The notes under the pieces were generated by a model. It did no database searches and was not told the origin of the DNA. It saw nothing but the letters and a program-made list of their open reading frames with translations. This document shows, in pieces, positions 17,698 through 26,050 of a stretch of DNA of 64,000 bases. This DNA is from Bacteroidota bacterium (GTDB lineage Bacteria; Bacteroidota; Bacteroidia; Chitinophagales; Chitinophagaceae). The stretch covers positions 124,001-188,000 of the forward strand of contig JAIUNV010000004.1 of assembly GCA_020161435.1 (NCBI GenBank). Reading direction: 5' to 3'. Position numbers and translations under genes: made by a program. How positions within the stretch are numbered: the first letter of the stretch is position 1; each line of letters begins with the position of its first letter.

Positions 17698-19344
17698 ATG
17701 GCAGCACCCGGATTTGTTTTGTTGGAAGCGAGCATTGCTGCTGAACAACCCGATGGCATCGGGTTTAATAAAGCAGACAGCATTTACAGGAGCACTTATA
17801 TTTTTCCTCAATCAGGAATTGGCACCATTTATTGGAATGGCTTTAGCTGCCAGAACAATGAAGCAAGAAAAGAGTTGTTGGAAAAATTAGCACATACATT
17901 AGCGTTAGCAGATGCAAACTCATTGCTTTCCGAGATGGCTGCGCTTCAACATGCTGGCGGCGAGTTTGCCTGCTGGATAGAAACACCCGAATCCAATCTT
18001 TTTTTCAATGATATACAGGGAAGATTACCCGTGTATGCCTGCCGGCAAAACGGCCGGTTATTCATGGGCAGAAATCTGACAACACTTCGCCAACAAATTT
18101 CTCTGACGCCCAACCCCGTTGGCATTGCACAAACCTTATGGGCAGGCTATGCATTGGGTAGCACCAGCATGTATAAAGAATTGGAAGTAGTGCCGCCCGG
18201 AAGTATTTGGCTGATAGAAAAACAAACAGGTAAGCATCAGGTATTAAACCAAATAATAGCCAATTACAGCGCCCGTAATACAGCGCCGATGCAGGTACAG
18301 GCCAAAGCATTGGCCGAACAATTTTTGTCCGTTTGCCAGCAGATGGCGGCTGCTCATCCACATTGGCATGTGTCGCTGTCGGGTGGGCAAGATGCAAGGG
18401 CCGTGCTGGCGGGTTTTGTAAAAGCAACGCCAGATTTGTCTGCATCTTCTTTTACTATGGGCCAAGGTTTTGCAGATGCCATGATAGCGGAGCAGTTGGC
18501 TGCACAGTACCGTGTACCGTGGCAGGCATTTACAGTAGCTCCCACCACCGAAGATGATTGGCTGATACATGCCAAAGCGGGTTTCAATTACGCTGGCATG
18601 GCGTTCATCAAACCGTATCTCGAACAGGTTGCTGCGGCCTATCCGCAACACATCATGCTTACGGGAGATGGCGGCGATAAAATGTTGCCTTACCTCGGCG
18701 AACCAACAGCTCCGACATCGTTGGATGATTTAGTGGAAAAGCTATTGGTACGACATACCATTGTGCCAGCGGCGTTGGCGGCAAAGGCGGCCGGACTGCA
18801 CCGCGATGAATTGGCACAGTCGGTGTATGAATGCGTGGCGGCGTATTCCGAGCACAGCATGAACGACCGCAGCATACATTTTGTACTGAGCGAAAGGGCC
18901 CGCCGGGCCTACTTTGAAGGCGAAGACCGCAACCGGTTATTCATGTGGAGTACCACGCCGTTTTATCATCCTGTATTTGTGCAAATGGCCATGCAAGTGC
19001 CCGATGAGTATAAAAAGCGATACCGCTTCTATCATGCATTTATGCAGGAGTTGGATGCATCCTTACAAACCATACCCGATGCTAATGGCTATCGGTTGGG
19101 CAGTGTTGGATTTGCTGCGCAAAAGTGGTTGCAAGAGCAATTCAGGAGTGGTCCGGTTTGGTTGAAAAATGCGTTGCGGCAAATCAATGCGCTTCGTAAT
19201 GGAAACAACAGCGCCACCAATACACTGAAAATCGATTTGCCATCAGCACTCAGTTTTATGCCTGATACTGCTGTGCAGCAAATTTGGCAAACGAGTGAAG
19301 AAGCCGCCTGGCATTTGCGTACCATTGCAAAAGTGTTTCGCTAA
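17698..19344 (+). CDS. Asparagine synthetase-like protein lacking the glutaminase Cys
   Basis: 548 residues from ATG 17698 (MAAPGFVLLEASIAAEQ); a GTG at 17677 would add seven. The layout follows AsnB: a degenerate N-terminal Ntn-like domain (NDIQGRLPVYACRQNGRLFMGRNL) without Cys2, then a synthetase domain with the PP-loop SLSGGQDARAVLAGF (usual SGGxDS altered to SGGQDAR) and LTGDGGDKMLPY. Without Cys2 it cannot hydrolyse glutamine in the usual way, so it might use free ammonia, another amidotransferase, or a different amine. Such homologues occur in glycan loci. It overlaps the next GT4 by one base (TAATG), so the pair is translationally coupled. Exact function unknown. Confidence 0.82.
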   Translation: MAAPGFVLLEASIAAEQPDGIGFNKADSIYRSTYIFPQSGIGTIYWNGFSCQNNEARKELLEKLAHTLALADANSLLSEMAALQHAGGEFACWIETPESNLFFNDIQGRLPVYACRQNGRLFMGRNLTTLRQQISLTPNPVGIAQTLWAGYALGSTSMYKELEVVPPGSIWLIEKQTGKHQVLNQIIANYSARNTAPMQVQAKALAEQFLSVCQQMAAAHPHWHVSLSGGQDARAVLAGFVKATPDLSASSFTMGQGFADAMIAEQLAAQYRVPWQAFTVAPTTEDDWLIHAKAGFNYAGMAFIKPYLEQVAAAYPQHIMLTGDGGDKMLPYLGEPTAPTSLDDLVEKLLVRHTIVPAALAAKAAGLHRDELAQSVYECVAAYSEHSMNDRSIHFVLSERARRAYFEGEDRNRLFMWSTTPFYHPVFVQMAMQVPDEYKKRYRFYHAFMQELDASLQTIPDANGYRLGSVGFAAQKWLQEQFRSGPVWLKNALRQINALRNGNNSATNTLKIDLPSALSFMPDTAVQQIWQTSEEAAWHLRTIAKVFR

Positions 19345-20414
19345 TGCAGGTACTCATATTACTCACCGGAAAAGTATATGCCCCCAACGAACTGCCGGCA
19401 GATAGACAGTTGCCTGGCAAAGATTTGCTGGGGCAAACGCATGTGTTTGACCGGCTGGAATTTGTCAATAACCTGCAGACGATTGCGGCTTTGCAGCATG
19501 CTTTGGGCAATAATAGCCATATAGAAATACGGCATATTGTACAACGCCAAAATATCTGGCTGCTGAAAAAGCAGGCCAATGCATTGCAACAATTTATACA
19601 ACAACAAAACATTGATATCGTACACCAGTTTTGGGGTGGCCCCGCTGCGTGGATGATGAGCAAGGCCACGGGCAAAACACCCTATGTTTTGTCATTGTTG
19701 GGCAGCGATTTGATGGGCACTTACAATACAGCAGGCAAATCATCTTGGAAAGGCTGGCTGCTGCAATGGACCAGCCGGTTGGCGGCCATTCGGGCTAACG
19801 CAGTGGTATTGATGTCGGCAAAAATGAAGAGCCGTTTATCGCCGGCTTTGTACAATAAAACGCATGTCATCCCCGAAGGTATTGATGATAGTTTGTTTTC
19901 CCCCATGCCTATGCAGGAAGCCAAACGCCTGTTGGGTTGGGATGAAGCAAAACAATACATCCTTTTTTTCGACAATGGCAACCGGGTAAAGAATGCGCCA
20001 TTTGCTGAAGAAGTACTGCAAGCAGTGCAACAACAATTTCCAACTGTAGAAATGCTGCGGGTGCAACAGGTACCTCACCAGCAGCTGCCATTGTATTATA
20101 ATGCGGCACATTTGTTACTGCTGCCTTCTTTGCACGAAGGGTCGAATAATTCGTTGAAAGAAGCACTGGCTTGCAACTGCCCGGTAGTAGCTTCAGCAGT
20201 AGGCGATGCGGAAGAAAGGCTGGCAGGCGTAACGCATAGTGTTGCTATCAAAGGCTTCGATGTAAAAGATTTTGTAGCTGCCATAGCGACTATCTTGCAA
20301 GCCAATGAACGCAGCAATGGCCGGCAATGTATAGAACCAGTAACGCATGCTTTCATTGGCCATCAGCTCAACAATTTGTATGCGCAACTAACACAACAAC
20401 GCACTGTTTCATGA
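19344..20414 (+). CDS. Glycosyltransferase, GT4-like
   Basis: A 356-residue protein. Its ATG overlaps the previous stop (TAATG) and its stop overlaps the HisH start (ATGA), so it sits in a tightly coupled run. Conserved parts: DIVHQFWGGPAAWMMSK and VLSLLGSDLMG in the acceptor domain, HVIPEGIDDSLFSP (linker to the donor domain), and LLPSLHEGSNNSLKEALACNCPVVASAVGDAEE, the GT4 acidic motif E-x7-E. It probably adds the sugar processed by the adjoining amidotransferase enzymes; that link is inference from position only. Confidence 0.86.
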   Translation: MQVLILLTGKVYAPNELPADRQLPGKDLLGQTHVFDRLEFVNNLQTIAALQHALGNNSHIEIRHIVQRQNIWLLKKQANALQQFIQQQNIDIVHQFWGGPAAWMMSKATGKTPYVLSLLGSDLMGTYNTAGKSSWKGWLLQWTSRLAAIRANAVVLMSAKMKSRLSPALYNKTHVIPEGIDDSLFSPMPMQEAKRLLGWDEAKQYILFFDNGNRVKNAPFAEEVLQAVQQQFPTVEMLRVQQVPHQQLPLYYNAAHLLLLPSLHEGSNNSLKEALACNCPVVASAVGDAEERLAGVTHSVAIKGFDVKDFVAAIATILQANERSNGRQCIEPVTHAFIGHQLNNLYAQLTQQRTVS

Positions 20415-21025
20415 TTGGCATTGTAAACTACGATATGGGCAATATTGGTTCAATCGTCAACATGATTGAATACTTGCAGGGTAGTTGTATGCTGGTGAGC
20501 GACGCTGCAGCAATGCAAGCTTGTGACAAGTTGATTTTGCCCGGCGTTGGTGCTTATGATACAGCTATAAAGCAACTCCGGCAAAAGGATTTGCTGGCTC
20601 CGTTGCAGGCATTTGCTATAGAGCATCGCAAGCCTGTGCTGGGCGTTTGCCTCGGCATGCAGCTCATGTGTGCCGGCAGCGAGGAAGGCCAACTGCAGGG
20701 CTTAGGTTGGTTTGATACCGTGGTTACAAAATTTCAATTCAGTGATAAAAAAATGCGGGTGCCGCACATGGGTTGGAATCATATTCAATTTGCACAACCC
20801 GGCTTTTCATTGTTCAATAATCTGTCCGCAGAAGACAATCGATTTTACTTTGTACACTCGTATGCTGTGCAACAAACAAATGCGCCGTTTGTAGCGGGCA
20901 TCACACATTATGGAGCTGATTTTACCAGCGTTGTAGCGCAGCATCACCTCATGGGTTTTCAATGTCATCCCGAAAAGAGTCATCGTTTTGGGATGCAGGT
21001 GTATCAAAACTTCATCAACCTGTAA
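20411..21025 (+). CDS. hisH: HisH-type glutamine amidotransferase for sugar amidination
   Basis: 204 residues from ATG 20411 (MIGIVNYDMGNIGSI). A class I glutaminase of the HisH family with intact triad: Cys80 in GVCLGMQLM, and His186 and Glu188 in GFQCHPEKS. It releases ammonia from glutamine for a partner HisF-like barrel. In this place it is followed by a HisF homologue and a WbpG-type amidotransferase, the same trio that installs an acetamidino group on O-antigen sugars in Pseudomonas. It is therefore probably not the histidine-biosynthesis copy; no other his gene is near. Confidence 0.9.
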   Translation: MIGIVNYDMGNIGSIVNMIEYLQGSCMLVSDAAAMQACDKLILPGVGAYDTAIKQLRQKDLLAPLQAFAIEHRKPVLGVCLGMQLMCAGSEEGQLQGLGWFDTVVTKFQFSDKKMRVPHMGWNHIQFAQPGFSLFNNLSAEDNRFYFVHSYAVQQTNAPFVAGITHYGADFTSVVAQHHLMGFQCHPEKSHRFGMQVYQNFINL

Positions 21026-21027
21026 GC

Positions 21028-21789
21028 ATGCTGCAAACAAGAGTAATACCGGTACTATTGTTGGGTAAAATGGGGATGGTAAAAACCATTCGATTCAAGC
21101 AGCCACGCTATGTGGGCGATGTAGTGAATGCCGTCCGATTATTCAACGATAAAGAAGTAGACGAACTGGTGGTGCTCGATATTGAAGCCACAGCTAAAAA
21201 AAGAATTCAGTTTGAGTTGATAGAACAATTGGCCAGCGAAGTCTTCATGCCATTAACCTATGGTGGCGGCATTACTTCGGTGGAAGATGTAGCGCAGCTA
21301 TTGCGGTTGGGCGTAGAAAAAGTGGTGTTGAATGCGGCCCTGTTTACACATCCAGAACTGCTCTCTCAAATTGCAAAACGCTTCGGTGCTTCTACGGTGA
21401 TTGCTTCGGTTGATTTCAAGAAAAATATATGGGGCAAATGGCAGGTGTACAGCCACAATGGCCAACGGGCTACGGGCATACATCCGCTAGACTTTTGCCA
21501 ACAATGTGAAGCCCAAGGCGCCGGAGAATTGCTGCTCCACAGCATTGGTACCGATGGGATGATGCAAGGTTATCCGGTGGAAATAATGCAACATTTGGCG
21601 TCATCAGTCAGCATTCCTGTAATTGCTTGTGGCGGTGCTGGCAGCTTGCAGCACATGCAGCAATTGGCTGTGCAGTCGGGCATGCAGGCATTTGCCGCAG
21701 GTTCTATGTTTATTTACTACGGGCCGCACAAAGCCGTGCTCATCAACTATCCCGATGCAGCCACGCTACGCCGTACATTTGACCAATAG
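21028..21789 (+). CDS. hisF: HisF-type ammonia-channelling barrel, sugar-amidination variant
   Basis: 253 residues from ATG 21028 (MLQTRVIPVLLLGKMG), 2 bp after hisH. The TIM barrel is recognisable (ELVVLDIEAT, PLTYGGGI, VVLNAALF, VIACGGAGS). In true HisF the first strand reads IPCLDV with a catalytic Asp at position 11; here it reads IPVLLL, so that Asp is replaced by Leu, while the Asp on the later strand (ASVDFKK, position 129) remains. Loss of the first Asp argues against imidazole glycerol phosphate synthesis and for a dedicated ammonia conduit to the WbpG-type enzyme encoded next. The N-terminal residues come from the sequence; their role is family knowledge. Confidence 0.9.
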   Translation: MLQTRVIPVLLLGKMGMVKTIRFKQPRYVGDVVNAVRLFNDKEVDELVVLDIEATAKKRIQFELIEQLASEVFMPLTYGGGITSVEDVAQLLRLGVEKVVLNAALFTHPELLSQIAKRFGASTVIASVDFKKNIWGKWQVYSHNGQRATGIHPLDFCQQCEAQGAGELLLHSIGTDGMMQGYPVEIMQHLASSVSIPVIACGGAGSLQHMQQLAVQSGMQAFAAGSMFIYYGPHKAVLINYPDAATLRRTFDQ

Positions 21790-21790
21790 C

Positions 21791-22918
21791 ATGGCCTATC
21801 AAATTTGCAGCAAAACAGTAATGGACAACATCGCCGATCCGGATATCCGGTTCGATGCGGATGGCGTATGCAATTACTACCATGCATTTACACAAAAACT
21901 AAAAATACGGGTGCCCGAACCGGAGCTGGCCAAACAACAATTGGAGAAGCTTGTCTCATCCATTAAAAACGCCGGCAAGGGAAAACAATACGATTGCATC
22001 ATTGGGGTGAGTGGTGGCGTGGATAGCACCTACGTGGCCTGGTTGGTAAAAGAACTGGGGCTGCGGCCGTTGGCAGTGCATCTCGACAATGGCTGGAACA
22101 GTGAACTGGCAGTAAAAAACATTGAACGACTGCTGCAGCATTTACAAATAGACTTGTATACCGAAGTGCTCGATTGGGAAACCTTTCGAGATTTGCAATG
22201 GTCGTTTTTGCAAGCATCAACACCCGATGCCGAAATTCCCACCGACCATATCATTTTCGCTACCCTATACAAAGTGGCCGCCAGGTTTGGTGTGCAATAC
22301 ATTTTATCCGGCATGAATTTTCGCAGCGAGGGCATGTTGCCCCCCAGCTGGGCAAGGGGCCATTTGGATTGGAAATACATTCGTTCGGTGCAACAGCAAT
22401 TTGGCAGTAAGTCCATCCGGCATTTGCCGCATTTATCCGTAGCTCGTTTTTTGTATTACAACCTGGTGCTAGGCATTAAAAATGTGGGCATCCTCAATTA
22501 TGTGCCCTTTCGCAAAGACGAGGCGATGGCCATTATTCAGGAAAAACTGGGCTACCGGCCCTACGAAGGCAAGCATCACGAATCGATTTATACTCGTTTT
22601 TTTCAGTCGTACATCTTGCCCAAAAAGTTTGGGATTGATAAGCGAAAAGCTCACCTCAGCTGCCTCATGATGAGTACGGGTGAAGTGAGCAGGGAAGAGG
22701 CGTTGGCCACGTTGCAGCAACCGCAGCAACCGGAGCTGCAAAACCACCGCGACCGGCTGTTTGTGATTAAAAAACTGGGCATTACTGAGGCGCAATTCGA
22801 TGCCATGATGGCCGCCCCGGTCAAGTCGATTTTGGATTATCCCAACCATTACCAATTGGAGCAATGGTTCCGGCAAAAGCTCAATGTATTAAGAGCCAAA
22901 GGCTGGTTGCCCAATTAG
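21791..22918 (+). CDS. N-acetyl sugar amidotransferase (WbpG/PseA type)
   Basis: 375 residues from ATG 21791, 1 bp after the hisF stop. The N-terminal signature VMDNIADPDIRFDADGVCNYYHAF matches the family, and the PP-loop SGGVDS is at 74-79 (CIIGVSGGVDSTYVAWL). The enzyme adenylates an N-acetyl group and replaces its oxygen with nitrogen from HisH/HisF to give an acetamidino sugar. Family members usually have two CxxC pairs near the N-terminus; here each pair keeps only its first Cys (C6-S-K-T9 and C27-N-Y-Y30). A structural metal site may therefore be lost. Confidence 0.9.
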   Translation: MAYQICSKTVMDNIADPDIRFDADGVCNYYHAFTQKLKIRVPEPELAKQQLEKLVSSIKNAGKGKQYDCIIGVSGGVDSTYVAWLVKELGLRPLAVHLDNGWNSELAVKNIERLLQHLQIDLYTEVLDWETFRDLQWSFLQASTPDAEIPTDHIIFATLYKVAARFGVQYILSGMNFRSEGMLPPSWARGHLDWKYIRSVQQQFGSKSIRHLPHLSVARFLYYNLVLGIKNVGILNYVPFRKDEAMAIIQEKLGYRPYEGKHHESIYTRFFQSYILPKKFGIDKRKAHLSCLMMSTGEVSREEALATLQQPQQPELQNHRDRLFVIKKLGITEAQFDAMMAAPVKSILDYPNHYQLEQWFRQKLNVLRAKGWLPN

Positions 22919-22953
22919 CGTAATATTGCAACCAAATTGCCCATTCAATTTCC

Positions 22954-24042
22954 ATGGTTGTAGCACACATTATTGATAGTCTTGACACAGGAGGTGCCGA
23001 AGTAGTAGCGGTGAATATGGCCAACGCTTTGAGCCGGGTGGAGGGAGTGACGGCGCATTTGGTGGTTACCCGCCATGCTGACGGCGATTTGCGACAGCGG
23101 ATAGCACCCGGAGTACAATTGCTGGTACTTAATAAAAAAGGTCCGCTGGATATCAAAGCATTGTTTCGGCTACGCAAATATTTTATCCGTAATAATGTAG
23201 ATGTGGTTCATGCGCATTCCACTTCGTTTTTATACCCTGCTATCCTCGAGCCATTTTCCAATTTCATGTTGATTTGGCACGACCACTATGGATTACCCGT
23301 TCGGCCCGATGGCAAACGTAACTATCCGTACAAAATGTTTTCTCCGTTATTCGATTATGTGTTTTGTGTATCTCAGCAGTTGGTAGAGAATGCACAAAAA
23401 CACTTGCATGTAAATCCGCATCACATACAGTTATTGTACAACTTTTCGGTACCGTTACAGGTTACGCCTGCGCAGCAGGTAGCCAAGCCGAAGGATAAAA
23501 AAGTAATTGTAATGAGTGCCAATTTGCGGCCGCAAAAAGATCATGGAAATTTAATTGCTGCTGTACAATTGCTGGTGCAAAAGTTGCCGGATATAGTAGT
23601 GTATTGCATTGGTGCTGGCAAAGACGAAGCTTACAAAGATTCGCTAAAAGCGAAAATTGAAGCAGCTGGTTTGCAAAATACTTTATTCTTGATGGGAGCT
23701 CAGCCCAATCCCTTCGCCTATTACAATATAGCAGATCTTGCTGTGCTGAGTTCATCCAGTGAAGGGCTGCCATTAACGCTTATTGAATACGGGTTTGCTG
23801 GTTGTGCGGTTGTATGTACCGATGTGGGGCAGAGTGCCGCTGTGGTAAACAGGGAGAGTGGATGGATAGTACCTGCTGCTCATCCGCAGGAGTTGGCCGA
23901 TAATATGTTGTATGCATTAACGCATCCTGATGAAGCGGCTAATAAAGCAACTCGTTTGCAAAAGCATGTACACAAGTTTTTTTCGGAAGAAGCTGCTATT
24001 GAAGTAGTGTTGAAAGTATACAACGCTATTGTAAAAACCTGA
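22954..24042 (+). CDS. Glycosyltransferase, GT4 family
   Basis: A 362-residue protein starting MVVAHIIDSLDTGGAEVVAVNMANAL, the classical glycine-rich N-terminus of GT4 enzymes. VDVVHAHSTSFLYPAIL is in the acceptor domain, KVIVMSANLRPQKDHGNLIAAV opens the donor domain, and LSSSSEGLPLTLIEYGFAGCAVVCTDVG holds the E-x7-E motif. It lies 35 bp after the amidotransferase gene and is probably part of the same plus-strand operon. Confidence 0.9.
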   Translation: MVVAHIIDSLDTGGAEVVAVNMANALSRVEGVTAHLVVTRHADGDLRQRIAPGVQLLVLNKKGPLDIKALFRLRKYFIRNNVDVVHAHSTSFLYPAILEPFSNFMLIWHDHYGLPVRPDGKRNYPYKMFSPLFDYVFCVSQQLVENAQKHLHVNPHHIQLLYNFSVPLQVTPAQQVAKPKDKKVIVMSANLRPQKDHGNLIAAVQLLVQKLPDIVVYCIGAGKDEAYKDSLKAKIEAAGLQNTLFLMGAQPNPFAYYNIADLAVLSSSSEGLPLTLIEYGFAGCAVVCTDVGQSAAVVNRESGWIVPAAHPQELADNMLYALTHPDEAANKATRLQKHVHKFFSEEAAIEVVLKVYNAIVKT

Positions 24043-24065
24043 CCTTATAAAGTAGAAGCAAGCAA

Positions 24066-25142
24066 ATGACGGGTAAAAGAAAAATATTGTTTTTGGGAGA
24101 AGTCTATCGGGCTGATGCACAAACGTGGATCAATGGCCTGAAAGAGTTTGGCGATTTCGACATAGTAAGTTATGAATTGAAAGGAGAGGGCGGCGGCTGG
24201 AAAAAAATCTTTCGCTTTTTGGAGTTCTTATTCATTGGCCCTTTGCAGGTGCGGAGAAAAATAAGGCAAGAAAAACCAGACATGGTGATTGCAGAACGTA
24301 CCACCAGCTATGGATATCTTGCTGCTGTTAGTGGTGTGCATCCTATAGCCGTGGCACAGCAAGGTGTTACCGATTTGTTTCCTGTTGGTTCTATCATGAT
24401 TCCTATAAAAAAGCGGTTGCAACGCAAAGCATTTACCAATGTCGATGTGCTGCATGCATGGGGGCCTGTGATGGCAGAACACATGCAACGAGTAGGAACG
24501 GATATGCAAAAAGTGATGGTGATGCCGAAGGGTATTGATTTGCGCAAGTTTCAGTTCACCACAATCGCACAAAAGCAACAGCAGCCCGTGCGGGTTATTG
24601 TTACCAGAAGTCTTACATGGGTGTACTGCCACAAAGTTATTTTTGATGCAGCGGCCAGCATCAAAAAAGCAGGGATACAACTGGAATGGCTCATCGTTGG
24701 CGATGGCGTGTTGCGACAGGAATTAGAAGCGTATGTAACCGATTTGGGTTTACAGCAAGACGTGAAATTTCTGGGCCGCATTCACAACCATGATTTGCCT
24801 GCTTATTTGGCCAGCAGCACCTTTTATGTGAGCATGCCCATGACCGAAGGAGTGAGTGCTTCCCTGTTTGAAGCCATGGCCGCAGGCTGTTATCCGCTAG
24901 TAACAGATTTGCCTGGCAACAGGTATTGGGTTCGCAATGGTGATAACGGTCAACTGATTCCTGTAAACGACAGTGCTGCATTAGCTGAAAAAATTATTAC
25001 CCTCTATCATCAACCCGAAGTATTATCAAAGGCAGTGAATGATAACCGTGATTTTATTGAATCGTATGCTAATTACGAAGTGAATATGAAAAAGATAGCG
25101 GACAAGTATCATCAATTAATTGACCAGTATTCGGAAAAGTAA
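24066..25142 (+). CDS. Glycosyltransferase, GT4 family
   Basis: A 358-residue protein starting MTGKRKILFLGEVYRADA. Donor-domain motifs: VIVTRSLTWVYCHKVI, WLIVGDGVLRQELEAYV, and MPMTEGVSASLFEAMAAGCYPLVTDLPGN with the acidic pair of the E-x7-E motif. NVDVLHAWGPVMAEHMQRVG is in the N-terminal half. It follows the previous GT4 by 23 bp and is 10 bp upstream of the ATP-grasp gene. Confidence 0.88.
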   Translation: MTGKRKILFLGEVYRADAQTWINGLKEFGDFDIVSYELKGEGGGWKKIFRFLEFLFIGPLQVRRKIRQEKPDMVIAERTTSYGYLAAVSGVHPIAVAQQGVTDLFPVGSIMIPIKKRLQRKAFTNVDVLHAWGPVMAEHMQRVGTDMQKVMVMPKGIDLRKFQFTTIAQKQQQPVRVIVTRSLTWVYCHKVIFDAAASIKKAGIQLEWLIVGDGVLRQELEAYVTDLGLQQDVKFLGRIHNHDLPAYLASSTFYVSMPMTEGVSASLFEAMAAGCYPLVTDLPGNRYWVRNGDNGQLIPVNDSAALAEKIITLYHQPEVLSKAVNDNRDFIESYANYEVNMKKIADKYHQLIDQYSEK

Positions 25143-25152
25143 GTTCAAGCAC

Positions 25153-26034
25153 ATGAAAGATTTCCTACGCCATATTTACTATTTGCTTTGCCGGTATGTA
25201 TTCATATTGCTACCAGATAAGCATTTCCATATTCTTACCACTTACCTCACTTTCAAAAGATTTAATGCTCCATTTTACGACATGAATCTGGAGCAGCCAC
25301 TTTCTTTCAACGAGAAGCTCAATTACCTGAAGATGCATCACCAAAACCCTTTGGGTACATTGGTGGCGGATAAGGTAGCAGTGCGGGAATATGTAAAGGA
25401 AAAAATAGGTGAGCAATATCTGATACCCGTGTTGGGCGTGTACAATACAGCAGCCGAAATTCCTTTTGAGCAATTGCCAGAAAAGTTTGTGTTGAAAACA
25501 AATCATGGCTCTGGATGGAATGTGGTGTGCACCAATAAGCAAACGTTAGATATTGCACTGACACGCAAAAAATTCAACCGCTGGTTAGGTTACAATGCTT
25601 TTTACCTCAGCCGTGAGTATCAGTATAAAAACATTCCCCCGGCCATTTTGTGTGAGTCTTTTCTGCGGTTCAATATTGAGGATTATAAGTTTTTCTGTTT
25701 CAACGGAGAGCCTGCTTTTGTACAAATTGATATTGGCCGCTTCACCAATCACGAAAGAGCTTATTACGATACTAACTGGCAGAAACTTGATTTTAGTATT
25801 TGTTATGCCATTGCCAAAGAAGAGGTGCCCAAGCCAGCACAGCTCAACGAAATGCTGGAAGTGGTAAGAAAACTCAGCAAAGATTTTTTGTTTGCCAGGG
25901 TGGATTTGTACTTACACGATGACCGCATTTTCTTTGGCGAAATTACCATGTTCCCCGAGGGGGGCCATGGACCTTTCTTAAACAATGCAGACGATTATAA
26001 AGTAGGCGAATTACTTCAGCTTCCTTCATTGTAA
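25153..26034 (+). CDS. TupA-type ATP-grasp protein
   Basis: 293 residues from ATG 25153 (MKDFLRHIYYLLCRYV). Typical features of the TupA-like ATP-grasp group seen in capsule and teichuronopeptide loci: SFNEKLNYLKMHH, LVADKVAVREYVKEKIG, FVLKTNHGSGWNVV as the ATP-binding segment, the metal-binding acid in FARVDLYLHDDRIFFGEITMFPEGG near the C-terminus. ATP-grasp enzymes join a carboxylate to an amine via an acyl phosphate, so this one may attach an amino acid or similar group to a uronic acid in the glycan. The substrate is not evident. Confidence 0.87.
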   Translation: MKDFLRHIYYLLCRYVFILLPDKHFHILTTYLTFKRFNAPFYDMNLEQPLSFNEKLNYLKMHHQNPLGTLVADKVAVREYVKEKIGEQYLIPVLGVYNTAAEIPFEQLPEKFVLKTNHGSGWNVVCTNKQTLDIALTRKKFNRWLGYNAFYLSREYQYKNIPPAILCESFLRFNIEDYKFFCFNGEPAFVQIDIGRFTNHERAYYDTNWQKLDFSICYAIAKEEVPKPAQLNEMLEVVRKLSKDFLFARVDLYLHDDRIFFGEITMFPEGGHGPFLNNADDYKVGELLQLPSL

Positions 26035-26050
26035 ATAATAGCACCTTACT

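Noticed and set aside
20411..21789. hisH-hisF as part of histidine biosynthesis
   Set aside because: No other his genes are nearby, HisF lacks the first catalytic Asp, and a WbpG-type gene follows directly; sugar amidination fits better.
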